NCBI GenBank assembly: GCA_021234155.1
Contig: JAJEKV010000053.1
Coordinates: 5,112,488-5,176,487 of the forward strand
Source of the DNA: Isoetes taiwanensis
Taxonomy: Eukaryota > Streptophyta > Lycopodiopsida > Isoetales > Isoetaceae
DNA length: 64,000 nt
Reading direction: 5' to 3'
The position numbers were made by a program, and so were the translations under genes. This document shows, one piece after another, positions 11,214 through 22,660 of the stretch (position 1 is the stretch's first letter; each line of letters starts with the position of its first letter). Under the pieces are notes generated by a model. The model saw only the letters and a list, made by a program, of their open reading frames with translations. It did not search any database and had not been told where the DNA came from.

Positions 11214-13238
11214 TCACTTCTTCCGGACCTTCTGTTTCTTGGTCTTCCTTTTTTGTCTTCCTGAGTCCTAGAATCCAAAATAAACGAGTTAATATGTTTT
11301 CTGTCCCAAGTTGTCCTTTTCTCTACATGGAAATTTGCATCTTTTAATGTTCTAATATGGATGTTTAAGGATCAATTCCAAGAGTGCTTTAAATACCAGA
11401 TTACAAGAACTTCCAACAAACTATCTTACCTTGACATGTTGACGATATGCAGCCCTGCCCATTAGACGTTGTCCATCTTGAGCAACGTAGACCTATGGTT
11501 AAGAACACAAAAAATACAATAAACGATTTTGACAATTAAGTTCCATTACATAAAAAATTTCAGAAAAGGCAATTACCTTTCTTCCATTGTCTGTTAACCA
11601 ATGGCCTTTCCTTCCAGAAAACCCTGCTGTATCACCAATTTGTGCTTGAGAGCCAGTAACCTTTTTTTGTGTCCTTGGCTTAGGCACTGCTTTCCTGACC
11701 CTTGACCAAGAACGGTCATTCTTCTGCTTTGGAGTTCCCATGCACTTTTGAGATGTAGCTTCCTTCCCACCAAACTGCCCCCTGTTACATAAGCAGGCGT
11801 ACATTTGAACTAAAAAATCTCATCTAAAAGAAAGTCTGTACGACTAACCTGTAGTCAATGTAGACAGGATCTGAAATATGCATGCTTTGAAGAGAATCAA
11901 CAAATGTAAAATGTGGAAACCGAGCTTTCAAAAGGGCATCAATTTGTTCATCGTGACATAAAGTTTTGTAACCAGAAGCTGCAACTTGGATGTCAGCATC
12001 ATCATCATCATTGTCATCGATAACAATTTTCTCTCCTCCTAAAGATGGGGTGTGTATTTCCATACCATATGATTTACCCTTACTGTTGCTGCTATTTGCA
12101 AATATTTTACTGGAAGTCACCTGCAAGCAATCATTTTTGGCTGTAATGGTGCTTGGAGGGGTCCAAGTATTATTAGCACCTACAAAGCACTTTCTAGTTC
12201 CTGGAGTATAGGTAGCAAAATTATTTAATGAGTCATTCCCAACAGGCCCTTGCAAAGCTTCACCGTAATCAGCATTGTCTCGCCATCTGCTATCAGGTGT
12301 AGAATTCCAATTCTTAGGTAGATCGCCATAAAAACTATCAGAATGAATTTTGCTAAAACTGGGCCTCATTGTACAAGTTGAGCTCCCAGAACCTCCATTC
12401 GCATTAAAGGATGAGAAACTAGAAAACCCCGTCTTGGTACCCAGAGCTCCAAAGTCTTGTTGATCAGCCCTATTATCCAATTTAACTTCCTTGGAGCCAA
12501 GACTGTTTTTCTTTACTGAAACACTTGGTCTAGAAGTAGATGCAAAAGCTGCATTGATACCAACTGTTAAACTACTCGACTTTTCAAAGGTAGGTGGTGT
12601 CTTCGATGGTCTCAGTGATAAATATGATCTTGGCACATGTGTACTAGATTCTGCAGGAAAGCTAAACAATGGTTATATTAAATAATTCAAAATCTTTATC
12701 ACCCTCAATAGAGCAAACATCTCTTACCTAAGGCTTCTCCTTCTGAAGAGAAATCTTCAATATCATCAGCAATAACATCAGACTCTTTGGTAGGGGAAAG
12801 TATCTGGATACCTCCATTTTTCATTGAACAGTCGCTTGGATCATCGACATTAAAGACTGGAGCAGGTGAAGAAGATTTACAACCTTTCTTTGGTCCTAAT
12901 CCTGCCCGGCGCAATCTTTTGAAGGACCTTCTAGGAATTTCTCCACGAAACAGCTCAAAATCATCATCATCATTACCAGAAGCAGTAGCATTACCATTAC
13001 CAGCTTCTCTTTTCCCCACAATCCCTTGTGCACATTCTCCTGCATCTTTTTGCAACTTGGGGCCTTTACACACATTTACCCAACCATGATCCTCTGCATC
13101 ACTAGTTTGCCATGCATTAGGGTTTGCAGTTTGTTGTGAATCATCGATGCCCAGAGAAAATGAAGGGGGCTGAAAGTCCTCAAAACCAAGGGAAAATGAC
13201 GGAAGATCTATATCTTGAAGCTCATAGCACTGATTCAT
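11214..13238 (-). CDS. Uncharacterised plant nuclear protein, 5 exons, 544 aa
   Basis: Coding exons are 13238-12728, 12650-11849, 11781-11577, 11492-11430 and 11267-11214. All introns are GT-AG, and the sum is 1635 nt, exactly 545 codons including TGA. The start is the ATG directly after a probable 5'UTR intron acceptor at 13240. The N-terminus carries a twice-repeated PSFSLG motif. The middle is Ser/Asn-rich and disordered, with an acidic IVIDDNDDDD segment that resembles a SUMO-interacting motif. A block around LLKARFPHF then YIDYRGQFG follows, and the C-terminus is GHWLTDNGRKVYVAQDGQ, LMGRAAYRQ and a Lys/Arg-rich tail that looks like a nuclear localisation signal. This C-terminal signature matches a plant-specific family of unknown function, as I recall it. 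No frameshift or stop, so it is probably functional. Confidence 0.85.
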
Positions 13239-13239
13239 C

Positions 13240-13328
13240 CTACATAGAAATATCCCAAGCTACGAAACAAAAACTCATAGGCAGGGCAGGCATTTTTTTG
13301 TGACAATGCAAGAGGGGATGAGAAATAC
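13240..13328 (-). other. Probable 5'UTR intron of the 544-aa gene
   Basis: On the minus strand a GAG|GTATTTC donor at 13328 and a TTTCTATGTAG acceptor at 13240 lie one base before the ATG. An 89-base intron would explain why no long frame continues upstream. Confidence 0.5.
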
Positions 13329-13399
13329 CTCGCCAAATACCTGATTAGGCTCTACAGATCTGAGAAATTGAGGCACGCGTTAAAATGGCGCCACAGGTT

Positions 13400-13946
13400 T
13401 TTGAACGAGAGTGGTTCCCGCTATCCTGTCCGCGGCCAATTATTTTCGATCGGGTAACCATAGGGCTGGAGGGTGTGGTTTTTTTATATGCTGCGGAATA
13501 TTCTTTTTGGAGGGTGGATTTCACCGTTGTATTGGGTCTCCACGATCGAGATCCATATGGAGCTAAGGTCACGGGGATTCTGCTGTTTCCAGTTTTTTTC
13601 CATTTTAAGTGATGGTGAACTGGGAGTTTTCTTCGGATGCATGTTCTTTTGTAAGCTCCAAGCAGATCGCCTTTGATCAGGATGGAATTACATACATCTG
13701 GTTTGTTTTGTAGTTTAAATTGTGGTGTGTATGATGATTGAATGCTGCTTGTTCCAAACCTTCAATCTTTGTTTCGCTTAATTGAGACAGTTTTGTATAT
13801 GATTAATTTGTATTTCAAATGGTATCAATCTTCAGCTGAGGAAGTAGAATGCAGAGTTAATCAAGTACAAGTGTGGATGCAATTCACTTTCAACTGCGTG
13901 GGCACAAGACTAGTTGTATAATGTGACTTCTCTCTATAAGATTCCA

Positions 13947-13984
<38 letters not shown>

Positions 13985-14100
13985 TGCATGCTTTCCCATT
14001 TTCTTCTTCTACATAAAAAAAACTTCCAAATTAATGCACCCTTGATATCACCCATACCTATGACGACCATACGGATATTCGTATCATATGAACATTATAC
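13400..14100. repeat. Upstream region with hexanucleotide microsatellite
   Basis: No gene is seen. At 13948-13984 there is a run of about six CATCGT units. The part next to 13400 would be the promoter of the minus-strand gene. It contains AAAATGGCGCC at 13382-13392, a GGCGCC core loosely like an E2F site, which is weak evidence. Confidence 0.5.
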
Positions 14101-14109
14101 TTGTATGTA

Positions 14110-14225
14110 TAAAAGATGGTCGTCACACGGATGCAAAAGGGTAGTTGCACAAGACAGGGTTTAAACTCGCAACCTTCCAGTTGCAAGTCACACACTTTTG
14201 CCAAGTGCGCTACCAATACCTCCCT
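14110..14225 (-). mobile_element. tRNA-derived SINE-like head
   Basis: On the minus strand a pol III A-box-like TGGTAGCGCACTTGGCA (14215-14199) lies about 45 bases from a B-box-like GAGTTTAAACCC (14168-14157), with a tRNA-like body between them. No acceptor stem can be closed, so it is not a working tRNA gene. Confidence 0.5.
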
Positions 14226-14252
14226 ACCTGACGTCTCTGTAACAAGCTTGAC

Positions 14253-14540
14253 TATCGTCGCCTTAGTCCTTACCGGATCACGGCTCAGATCAGCAATGTG
14301 GCATTCCGGCTCGAGCTCCCTCCAGCTGTTCAGCTCCATCTAGTATTTCATGTTTCTCTATTGGAGCCCTATATAGTCAATACTTTCTCGGATCGCGTTC
14401 CTCCACCGCCACCACCAATAGAAATTGATGATCATGAGGAGTTCGAGGTTCGAGAGATTCTAGACTCCAAGTTTCTTCGTCGACGATTGTATTACTTTGT
14501 CGATTGGGAGGGTTACTCGCCAAGTGATAGAAGCTGAGAG
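14253..14540 (+). pseudogene. Gypsy integrase C-terminus and chromodomain
   Basis: Reads RRLSPYRITAQI, then VAFRLELPP and FHVSLLEPY, the conserved end of chromovirus integrase. A Pro-rich linker (PPPPPPIEID) and a chromodomain start follow (EEFEVREILDSKF, YYFVDWEGYSPSD). The aromatic residues that bind methylated histone tails in host chromodomains are present (Tyr and Trp of YFVDWEGY). A stop after PSDRS truncates the domain, and a minus-strand copia fragment follows directly. Only this piece of the element is present here. Confidence 0.85.
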
Positions 14541-14541
14541 C

Positions 14542-14805
14542 CTACGAGAATCTGACTAATGCAATATCTGATCTAGTGGTGTTAGGTAGGTATAATAAGA
14601 ATCCAATTAACTCTTCATATGGAAGGTTTTTTGATTCACTTCTTTTCTTCTCTGATTCTAAACACAATCTACTAGATAACCTGTTACCAAGAACCATTGG
14701 AGTTTTAACAATTTTACAATCCTCCATATGAATTTTTTCAATACTCCTGCTATGTTTTGTCCTTGAGACAAGGTTAAGGTTTTCTTTTTTATATAACATC
14801 ACCAT
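14542..14805 (-). pseudogene. Ty1/copia RT to RNase H fragment
   Basis: An open frame of 87 codons on the minus strand reads IEKIHMEDCKIVKTPM, then SSRLCLESE, PYEELIGFLLYLPN and TTRSDIALVRFS. This is the canonical copia segment after the reverse transcriptase (Met-x-Asp-Cys-Lys-x3-Thr-Pro-Met ... Pro-Tyr-Arg-x2-Ile-Gly-Ser-Leu-x-Tyr-Leu ... Thr-Arg-Pro-Asp-Ile). It is uninterrupted here but lacks both flanking domains. It abuts the gypsy chromodomain on the opposite strand. Confidence 0.85.
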
Positions 14806-17360
14806 ATATGCTAGACTTACTCTGGCTATTTCCCCGACCTGAACTCCTTACATGTCCCTTAGTACGTTGTACTTATCGACGCCAGTCAACCTCAAACAAT
14901 TGAGATAACTTGAATGCTTACCTCTGGTACTGTATACCTCATTAAATACCTTCATGTACAAGCTTACCATTATGTTTATTCTTAAACCTTATATCCTCTA
15001 ACATTCCATTCATCTTCCACAAGTATCCTACTATTTTTCTGTATGGTATAAAGCTGAATGTCACAGTCGACATCCTTGACATCATCACTAATGTAGTATT
15101 TGATAGTACTTTCCAACATTCATGACCGCTACCTTGTTATTATGTGATGTAGTAACATCTGTGAACCATTCCTAAGTCTAAAGTCATATGTAATTCTTAG
15201 ATACAACCACATAGTTAAGTTCACATTTGTCGGCTGTATTGTACAATCCTCACTACCTACAACTCTAATACATGTGTTTTTCCATATATAGTCTTCTCAT
15301 GTCATGTAATTATAATCTGCTCCCATATAAATCTCGTGGATGATATTATCCACTAGGAATTCAATTTCTGGTTGCCCCGACCATAGTTTCTCAGCTTGTT
15401 TATCTTCTACCAGATACATGTTGTGGTTTTGACACCACACTTTTTAGACTCTCTAACCCTAGTCGACTTGATACTTAAGCTCTAGTCACAAATTCCACAG
15501 TGAGAGATGCCACCCTAAGTTCCTAGTAGACGTGTTTAACGTCTACTATATTCCTAGTATGTATACTAAATGGTCCTGGTACACATATACCACCGAGGAG
15601 ATACTTCTCGAGATACACACATGGTACTAAGTCCAGAGCACATTCTCCTTGGTGAGATGTTCATTCCACCCTCACCTTGTCCATATTCCACACTTTGGAC
15701 TACTCAAAGTGTCCCTTCAACTTCCCTATATTTCAAATGTTTTTTACAACAACTTCAAGTTCCCGTTGTCTCACACTTATCGTGTGGGTACATTACTTGC
15801 CTCCCTAATGTATCACTAGTTGGAGGTCAACTTTCCTTCATAGTATAGCTTCACCAAAGCTCCAACATACCTTGCAGCTTTCAGATGATTGCGTCTTCTG
15901 CTAGCAATTGTCGTCTTCCATTCCAACGGTCTTATAGAATGCTTATTCCCACCTTCGTTCAGTTCGATCTCGACTCTCTTGACCTTATGTGGAAACTACG
16001 CTCCACACTATTTTCCAGTCTTTTATTCAGTGTCTCGATGCTCTCAACGAAGATATGATGCATCCATTTCCTTAACTTATACCATGCATGATGGCCATGC
16101 ATTTGACCAATGTCATTAGGAGTATCCACGTGGCTACGTGGTCATCTTACTCATGCATACCCTTTCATCTATATTCCACGCCTTAGGAACGCCAGCCTCC
16201 TTACAAAATGCAACTTATACGTAATTTTATAACCTATAATAGATCCGCGTCCTTATACGCCATTATTCTCTAGCTGTGAATCATACCTCAATTCAAGTAG
16301 CAATAGCTATAAAATGTCGGGTCAACATTCTATACCTTCACCACCATTGTCAAAAACTACAAAGTGATCTCCCTTTCATAAGCTGGGTGCTTATAATCTC
16401 GTTTCCACATTAGTATAATACCTCTCTAATGTGGTCTATGGCAGATAATCATATATCACTTCTCCCTCACCTGCATGGTGCTATATCTAGTTTCCTTCTG
16501 CGTTGAATGGCAATATATATGCCACATGATAAATCAATCCTCGTAATTATTAAGTATACCTTTCTGGGTCGCTTAACTTCCAGTCATTTAATGGGATCAC
16601 AAACATCGTGATAGCCATTCTCTCGGGTGTGGATCCAAAATAAGGATACCTTACCACTCCTTATTTCCAACGTGACTATCCTTCTGCTAACAATGTCGTC
16701 TTGACATTAACTACGTACTAATGGGATATTTAATATTCCGCATAGTCATCACCCTCTAGTTAAACTTTACCTAGGAGAAGACGTATGACTACCCCCATCG
16801 TTCTCTATGGAGCTATATCAGCTTCCATATCACAAGATCGATTGCTTTTCCATAGGTCATGCTTAATTCACACATAAGCTACAACTTCAGGCTCTCGTTT
16901 TTTTATACAATGTACCTTGTTTCCGCAAACTCGCACTTTTATTTTCTAATGGTGCAATTTACTCGGGTCAATCCACATTACAATTACCAGCTACGCCCAT
17001 GCAAAAAAAAAAAATTGCTATGCAACCTGTGTCACCTTTTTAAGAGTCTTTTGATATCATTAACATTAATGGCTCTCCAATTCTTATATCTATGCGCATT
17101 GCCACCATTAGCTTCATGTTCTCTCACATTTCATTCCTTATAATTACGTTCATGAATTCTCTCAGAGTTATGAATTGCACATTACACATCATTTTCAAAT
17201 TTGATCACTTTGACAATGATAATCTCTGTGCAACTTATACTCTCACCACTTACTTCTTCTGATGATCTGAAAATTATTTCATTCCCCTAATTCTACGGAC
17301 TCCTATCTACGATCCACATTGTTTTATTCTAATATCTTGTGAGCTTTCCATGCATCACAA
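14806..17360 (-). mobile_element. Unclassified retroelement block D, copy 1
   Basis: The block has diverged sister copies at 56550-58290 and, for its later part, 32976-33850. Landmarks are ATGCTAGACTTACTC, CTCAAAGTGTCCC, GTGTGGGTACATTACTTGCC, ACGTAATTTTATAA and GGCAATATATATGCC. The minus strand carries a peptide conserved between copies 1 and 56.7 kb (about 15120-15030: YYISDDVKDVDCDI), which indicates coding on the minus strand. All frames are broken. Orientation and adjacency to the copia fragment suggest it may be a copia internal region, but I could not assign a domain. Confidence 0.45.
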
Positions 17361-17394
17361 TGTCAGACTTCATATGAACTCTGCGTTGGATTGT

Positions 17395-18020
17395 CCACCA
17401 CTGCCACCTGGCGCAAATCGATTGGGCAAGGCAGACCTGCTAACTTGGGACACCCAAATTGGGGTTTCCATCCCCAATTTGCCCCAATTCGATTTGGGGG
17501 CAGTTGGTTAAGGAGGAGGAACCTATTCAATCAGCAGGGCATGGAGAACCTGAGAGGTGGGAGATCTAGCTCAGATACCAGTTAGTATGCTTAGTTAGTT
17601 AGCTTGAGATTCTAGATAGGCACTAACCCTTGCTTATTAGATGGATGATTAGTCTCTCTATTTTTATGTTCTAGATGAGATTGTAATGGATGTATCAGAT
17701 ATGAATGCTCTCTTTTTGTTTCTCCTGTGTTGTATGGGTAAAAATCGGGTAGAGAAAGGCCATCGAGGATTAGATATGCTCCTACTTAGAACCCCTTAAA
17801 TCCCATTAGATGCGGCCTGTGCACAAGAACCCACTTGGCTGTGGATGCTATATCGTGATTCAGAACCAGATAACATGTACGACGGTGAAACGTGGATGGG
17901 GTCTTGCCTAGCGTGGCTCTGGGACTCCTCTGATATGCTAGGCTTATAGTGGGTCCCAGCGTTGGGGGCGGGTATGGATGCGACACCTCTGGGTCCACGA
18001 GAAGCGTGCCTATATATCAT
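17395..18020 (+). mobile_element. LTR fragment of the 50.8 kb element family
   Basis: Begins with GCCACCTGGCGCAAATCGATTG and continues as in the long LTRs at 51014 and 59442: the GGACACCCAAATT segment, a CTAACCC-TTG segment, and GGCCTGTGCACAAGA. It ends abruptly near 18020 where the GC-richer cassette array begins, so this is the left junction of that array. Confidence 0.65.
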
Positions 18021-18379
18021 TAGGCGGTTGGGGTGCGAAAATGGCCCTTATCTTGGGCTAAAGATTTCCCGTCGGTTAGCGGGACCGGGGGGTTTGCGCC
18101 TTTTTACGAAAAGTCGGTATTACTTGGCGGTAGAAGGATGGCGGGCTTACTTGGCATCCACATGGCGTATTTTCATAGGGGATGCTGCGCTTTTATTGCA
18201 ACCATTTTAATGGCCCGTATTTTTTTGGAATTAAACCGCAGCCCAAAATAATGGTGACTTTACCAGCCCTCTTTGTCGGCGTCACCAACTCCCTTATTGT
18301 CAAATTTTGGCGCCAAACTTATGTCTTGTCACTCCGGCCTCTCGTTGCATCCTCTCGCCTTCACTCCTCATCGCAATCC

Positions 18380-18688
18380 ATGTCTCCTGTAATTTACGTG
18401 TGTTCTTGCCCCATTCTGAGAACTCCCAAAGGTCAGAAGTGGGAGGTTTTTGTCTCAATAGGTTCGTGGGTGAGTATCTTTGCCATCAGCGAGGCGAGCA
18501 TAGAGTTAGCGACAAAAGCGATCGGGCGATCTGCGGACACATTGGATAGGTAGGATAAAGAGTTCAAGTTGAATTCTAGCGGTAGGAAAGTGGAAAGTAT
18601 AACAATACGACATGCATATACCCCTTACGATATGGCCAAAGAGCTAATCTCCACCAAAAGCGACTTCCCAAAATTGCGCAAATGGTAA
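18380..18688 (+). pseudogene. Array cassette 1: small intronless gene, one stop
   Basis: From the ATG at 18380 a single frame runs 103 codons to a TAA at 18686, interrupted by one TAG near codon 58. It reads MSPVIYVCSCPILRTPKG, then ASIELATKAIGRSADTLD, and after the stop DKEFKLNSSGRK, TPYDMAKELI and a basic end. The upstream leader is pyrimidine-rich (CTCTCGCCTTCACTCCTC), as in the later cassettes. The dyad element starts 14 bases after the stop. No family was recognised. Either it died recently by one nonsense mutation or it is read with a reassigned or readthrough stop. The first is far more likely. Confidence 0.45.
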
Positions 18689-18701
18689 CCACCTTAAAGC
18701 G

Positions 18702-18774
18702 GATCACCGCGGCCCGAAGCTGAAGCTACATGTCGACTACTTAGCTGCGTGAGATAGTTTGGCGTCGTGTGATC
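18702..18774. repeat. Dyad element, copy 1
   Basis: Left half GATCACCGCGGCC, right half GGCGTCGTGTGATC, 73 bases in all. The GATCAC/GTGATC ends are complementary, and the inner CG-rich parts are only partly so. It directly follows cassette 1. Confidence 0.7.
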
Positions 18775-18979
18775 TTCTTATCTTTTCATTTCTTTCGTTG
18801 ACGCGTGTTTACAAACAAATTTATTGTGCGGGTTTATGTTTATCGGGGCGTCGTGGATGTCATTCGGCGAAAGTATTAGTAGTGTACTTGTCGTGTATCA
18901 CATAGACATCGGAATTGTCCTTTTCAAGGTATGGATGCGTGACCTTGCGGGGTATAGGCATCACGGTTTTCGGACATGA

Positions 18980-19387
18980 TTATAGCGTAAAGGTCGAGGA
19001 AACCCGAGCTTGAGGCGGTTGAATTGCCCCCTTTAAGTGAACTTTGTAAGCCCACGGACTAATGAGAACAATGTAATTGCAATGAAGAAATGCATGGTGA
19101 CGAGGTGCAAAGCGGGGAATATGAAAGCGGGCGTGAGGATGAGTTTCAAAATCTTCACACCGTTTGAGGTATTTGCTAACATATTCGGATGGCGCGGGGA
19201 AGTTGAAAAACTCAGAAGACATATCGTGCTTTCTCCCCTGCCGATTTTGTGGATGGCTTATTTTTGGTTCCGACACGGGATGTTCGATTCCACGAATCAT
19301 CCGGTCAACTATGAAGGTCAGCGTAGTTAAGTCCTCCTTTAAGTTCAGATACTTTCTTCCAAAACAATATTTATCGTTAATTGTCAA
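18980..19387 (-). other. Minus-strand open frame, unknown
   Basis: A 135-codon open frame, the longest uninterrupted one in the array, but its first codon is TTG and the first ATG comes about 28 codons later. It reads DRMIRGIEHPVSEPKI, then SSEFFNFPAPSEYVSKYL. The plus strand of the same interval has an ATG-started 97-codon frame (19037-19330), so which strand codes is undecided. No family match is known to me. Confidence 0.25.
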
Positions 19388-19865
19388 CTAGAGCGAAGGA
19401 AGCGAGAAAAAGAAGGCTGCACAACTTTTTTTTTGGGAGCCGTTTGAGGACCATAATAGACACTCCGTCACGGTGGATATTGAGTATGGAGAGGGAGGAA
19501 GTCATTTATCTGACCACCATGGAAGCGAATGGCCATTATCGAGCTAAGAGTGCTAATGGAGCGAGGGAAATTGCGGCGACTTCCATTATTTTATTGATGG
19601 CATTAGGGTTTGGATTCTGAGGCAAAAGAGGGAAATGTAAAGTTTAGTGAGTTCGCGATCAACAAGAAATTGTCTATCGGCTAAGCGCTTTGAATCTCGG
19701 TTTTTATTTGTGTTTTTGTCGCGATTTTTTTAGGGTTCGTATTTTGTCAGATATTTTTTAGGGTTCGGTACAATTATTTAAAAGCGTTACCATCATATTT
19801 TACTTTAACTTACATTTTTTACTATTTATCTCACCCGGTTGTCTATTTTTGTCGGTGTTAAGTAG

Positions 19866-20715
19866 TATAAAGCGTCATCATTTGAGAAGCCATGGCAAGA
19901 ACTAAACAAAGCGCAAGGATCCATCCAGTGGTGTAAAGGCGGTGATTACATTAGTCGCCTTCTTCATCGACTCACGAAGTCTCGATAGAGATTCTCCTCC
20001 TCCGACCATGCCTAACGAGAAGACCAGGAAAAAAATCCCATGGCGGACAGCGGGAGAAGCGGCTCCGGAGTAAGTAGGGAGGTGCACTCGGTTGAGGAGG
20101 CGGAAGGATGAAAATGTGAGAAGGCCGTGGCAGAATATGATGCAGGATTAATTATTGGGCAGCCGCCTCTTCTTGCTCTTCTGCTCCTCCTCATTTCCTC
20201 TGTGGAGGTGCGGGACAACCTTCAAATCGGAAGGAGGAGGCCCAGCGCCCGAGAAAGGGGAAGGCGACGGGGAATGTGAGGGAGGCAGTAGGAAGAGTGG
20301 TAGAGGAGCGACTGCGAATCTTTGGGGTGAGGGCGGCCCAGGAAGGAGTCGGTAGAACAACGAGGCTCAAATCTTTGGGGTGGGTGAGGGTAGTACAGGA
20401 GGCGGAAGGCGAAGCACAGTATTAAAGCAGCGAGAGATTAAATATCGGAAAACAGCGAGATGGTCATTCGCGTCTCCCATTTGCGGGTTTCGTGAGAGAT
20501 TCTGCAAGAGTGTGGTGCGATACATCATACCGATTCTGAGAATTCAAGCAAGCGCCTTAAATGCTCTTCAAATGGCTTGGAAGCGGTTGGTGTCGGTCTG
20601 TTCGAGGACTCGCGACTTTGCGACAATACATGCCAAGCGGGTGTTGTCATGCCCAAGGACATGCGCCTCGTCTTACGCATAAGGGATCCAGTACTATGGT
20701 CAAAATTTTATGGCT
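19866..20715 (+). pseudogene. Histone H3/CENH3-like pseudogene
   Basis: ATG at 19892 opens MARTKQSAR, the canonical H3 N-terminus, and the frame is lost at the next codons. From 20380 the histone-fold part is recognisable across several frames: REIKYRKTA (alphaN), EMVIR, LPFAGFVR, LRIQASALNALQ (alpha2 start), EAVGVGLFED, IHAKRV (loop 2) and MPKDMRLVLRIR (alpha3). Each piece aligns to H3 in order and spacing, with single-base indels between. The 450 bases between tail and fold are far longer than in canonical H3, so either a long-tailed CENH3-like or virus-type H3 was ancestral, or there is an insertion. No intron signals are seen. A TATAAA lies only 26 bases upstream of the ATG. Not translatable as it stands. 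Confidence 0.7.
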
Positions 20716-20883
20716 GAATACAACAAGAAGAAAGACCCCCGGAAAAAGGCCGTGAAGTGCCTTTGTGTTTTTCATATGTATAATATTTCTTAATGCAATG
20801 GCTTTATAAGCTTAATCTCTTAGTCCATTTCTTTCTTAGAAGCCTAACCGCACTTTGTATTTTTTTTTTAATGTTATCGTGAG

Positions 20884-20947
20884 GATCACCCGGGCGCGAC
20901 AAGCATTGTGCTTTTGTTGCACATAGTAGTCTTGGCGTCGTGTGATC
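20884..20947. repeat. Dyad element, copy 2
   Basis: GATCACCCGGGCGCG on the left and GGCGTCGTGTGATC on the right, 64 bases. It lies after the H3-like pseudogene and before cassette 3. Confidence 0.7.
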
Positions 20948-21097
20948 CACCTAACTAACCCTAACCCTAAAATGTGCGGACAAATCTCCCCTGGCAGCGG
21001 CTGTGTCCCCTTTCATAATCGACAGCGGCTACTTGAGTTCAAAAGTGGCGCCGCCTTACGGCTCCTAAACATCTTCTTGTTTTCGTCGTTTGCCGCC

Positions 21098-22560
21098 ATG
21101 GATTGTTATGTGAAGTTCACGGAATGGTATGCATCCGCCCCTCATGACAACGAGGAAGTTCTTGCCCATTGCGATTTATCCGTTCTATTGCAAGGAGTTG
21201 GACATCATGGCAAGCGATGGCGAGCTTGGATGCTATCAGCGAGGTTGCTTTAGCTTTCACCCGAACCGCTTGGTCTCGGCGCCCGTCCTTCTGCGGATGT
21301 CACTGGCTCGTGGATTCCAAAACCAGCTCTAGAGGAGGCGGCTTCCCATTTGCAAGCAGGGGAAGATGTTTTCAAGAATCTTTGCATAGCGGGCTCCTCT
21401 GGCTGCGTCCTTGTGCTTAAGAAGGTATCTTATTTTCTCTTTGCGTTTGCATTTGCTAGTTATTGCATTACCTTTCGGCCAAACCGAAGAAGATACTTGG
21501 AAACAATGAAATCTTTAAGCCAAGGGGTCGGTTATGTGTGATGATCTTGACTATGGCGTAGAAATGGAGATAGATCTACAAGAAGAAGAGCAAGAATGTA
21601 GGAGTTTTAGCCCGGCCCTTGGCCTTGGGTGAACAGGAGGAGGAGATGATTGAAGGTGATGAGGATGGGGATGAGGATGAAAAAAGTTGTCGACATAGCA
21701 TGCCAATTTTAGTGGAAGGCAAAAGAATACTTATTGCTAAGTGATATCTTGAGGAACCCGTCTATGTTCTGAATGTGTGCTAGGGAAGGCGAGGCTTATC
21801 GGTACCTTGGCGAATGGGTAAACTTAGGCCTAGATTTTTGAAGAGGATTTGGACAAAGAGATGTTTGAAGTATCTAATTATACCAGGCAATGCTATAAAG
21901 CTTAAAAAGCATATGAGAGGCTGGAGTCTCGATTTGCTCAAGATGAAGCCCGAATCTACCAGCGGAAGAAGAATTCCAGCGTCTCAGGTGCAAAGGCTGC
22001 CCAGCAGGGATCTGAGGTTTGGCGGGCCCTTGATCAATCGGCGGCGCATAAGCACAGTAGATGAGGATAAATGTGAAGAAGATAATCTTGAGGGTTCTTA
22101 TTTGTGGGAAGTAGATGATTTTTTCTTGCCGACATGCGCGGGGGGCAGGGGAAAGATTGAAGGACTCTACATTGTTAAGATATATCTCAAGATTCGTTAA
22201 TGGGGAGATAATCGTCTTGAGAACTTTCAGTCAAAAGGTGCGAGTTTGTCTATTACCTCCGTGCATTATGCATGTTGGGAACCATTCCCAATTGGCATCA
22301 AAAACTTTGAAAGGGTGATAGCAATTCGGCGGGATGTTGTGTTACAATATTTTGGCGACCAAGCGGTCTGTGAGGCGAGCAATATGTTAAATTTTTTAGG
22401 CTGGCGGCTTGACTCACCCAAGGTTGGAAAGCTGGGGTCGATAACATGGAAGTCATTGCCTTGTTGGATCGGTCTGTGAGGGGATTGAAAGAGCATGAAA
22501 TTGGCAGCCGAAGCTTGAGAAATTGGAAGTTATATGTTTTCCAACTTGTATCGGTAAAAT
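21098..22560 (+). pseudogene. Array cassette 3: large acidic/coiled-coil gene, broken
   Basis: Starts at an ATG in strong context (GCCGCCATGG, 21098). The coding signal hops frames: MDCYVKFTEWYASAPHDNEE, then SLDAISEVALAFTRTAW, an acidic run (EEEMIEGDEDGDEDE, about 21640), a charged helical stretch (KAYERLESRFAQDE, about 21910-21960), then SITSVHYACWEPFPIGIKNF and a C-terminal part (IALLDRSVRGLKEHEIG). Together it would be about 450-490 residues. At least six frameshifts. The 3' end (TATCGGTAAAATTA...AATAAAAATTAT) recurs at 23460-23516. Function unknown. Confidence 0.4.
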
Positions 22561-22660
22561 TATTTATGTCTGATTGTCCTTAGAAATTCTAATAAAAATT
22601 ATTTTATTTGTATTTATTCACATCATGAAATACATCGGTCGATTTTTACGTCATATCTAG

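Noticed and set aside
13382-13392. E2F site in the promoter of the 544-aa gene
   Set aside because: Only a GGCGCC core. No full consensus or paired site.
18980-19387. Minus-strand frame as a confident gene
   Set aside because: Starts at TTG, overlaps an ATG-started plus frame, and has no motif. Kept only as a low-confidence entry.
20953-20971. Telomere-like CCCTAA repeats
   Set aside because: Only about two units. No array, so chance.
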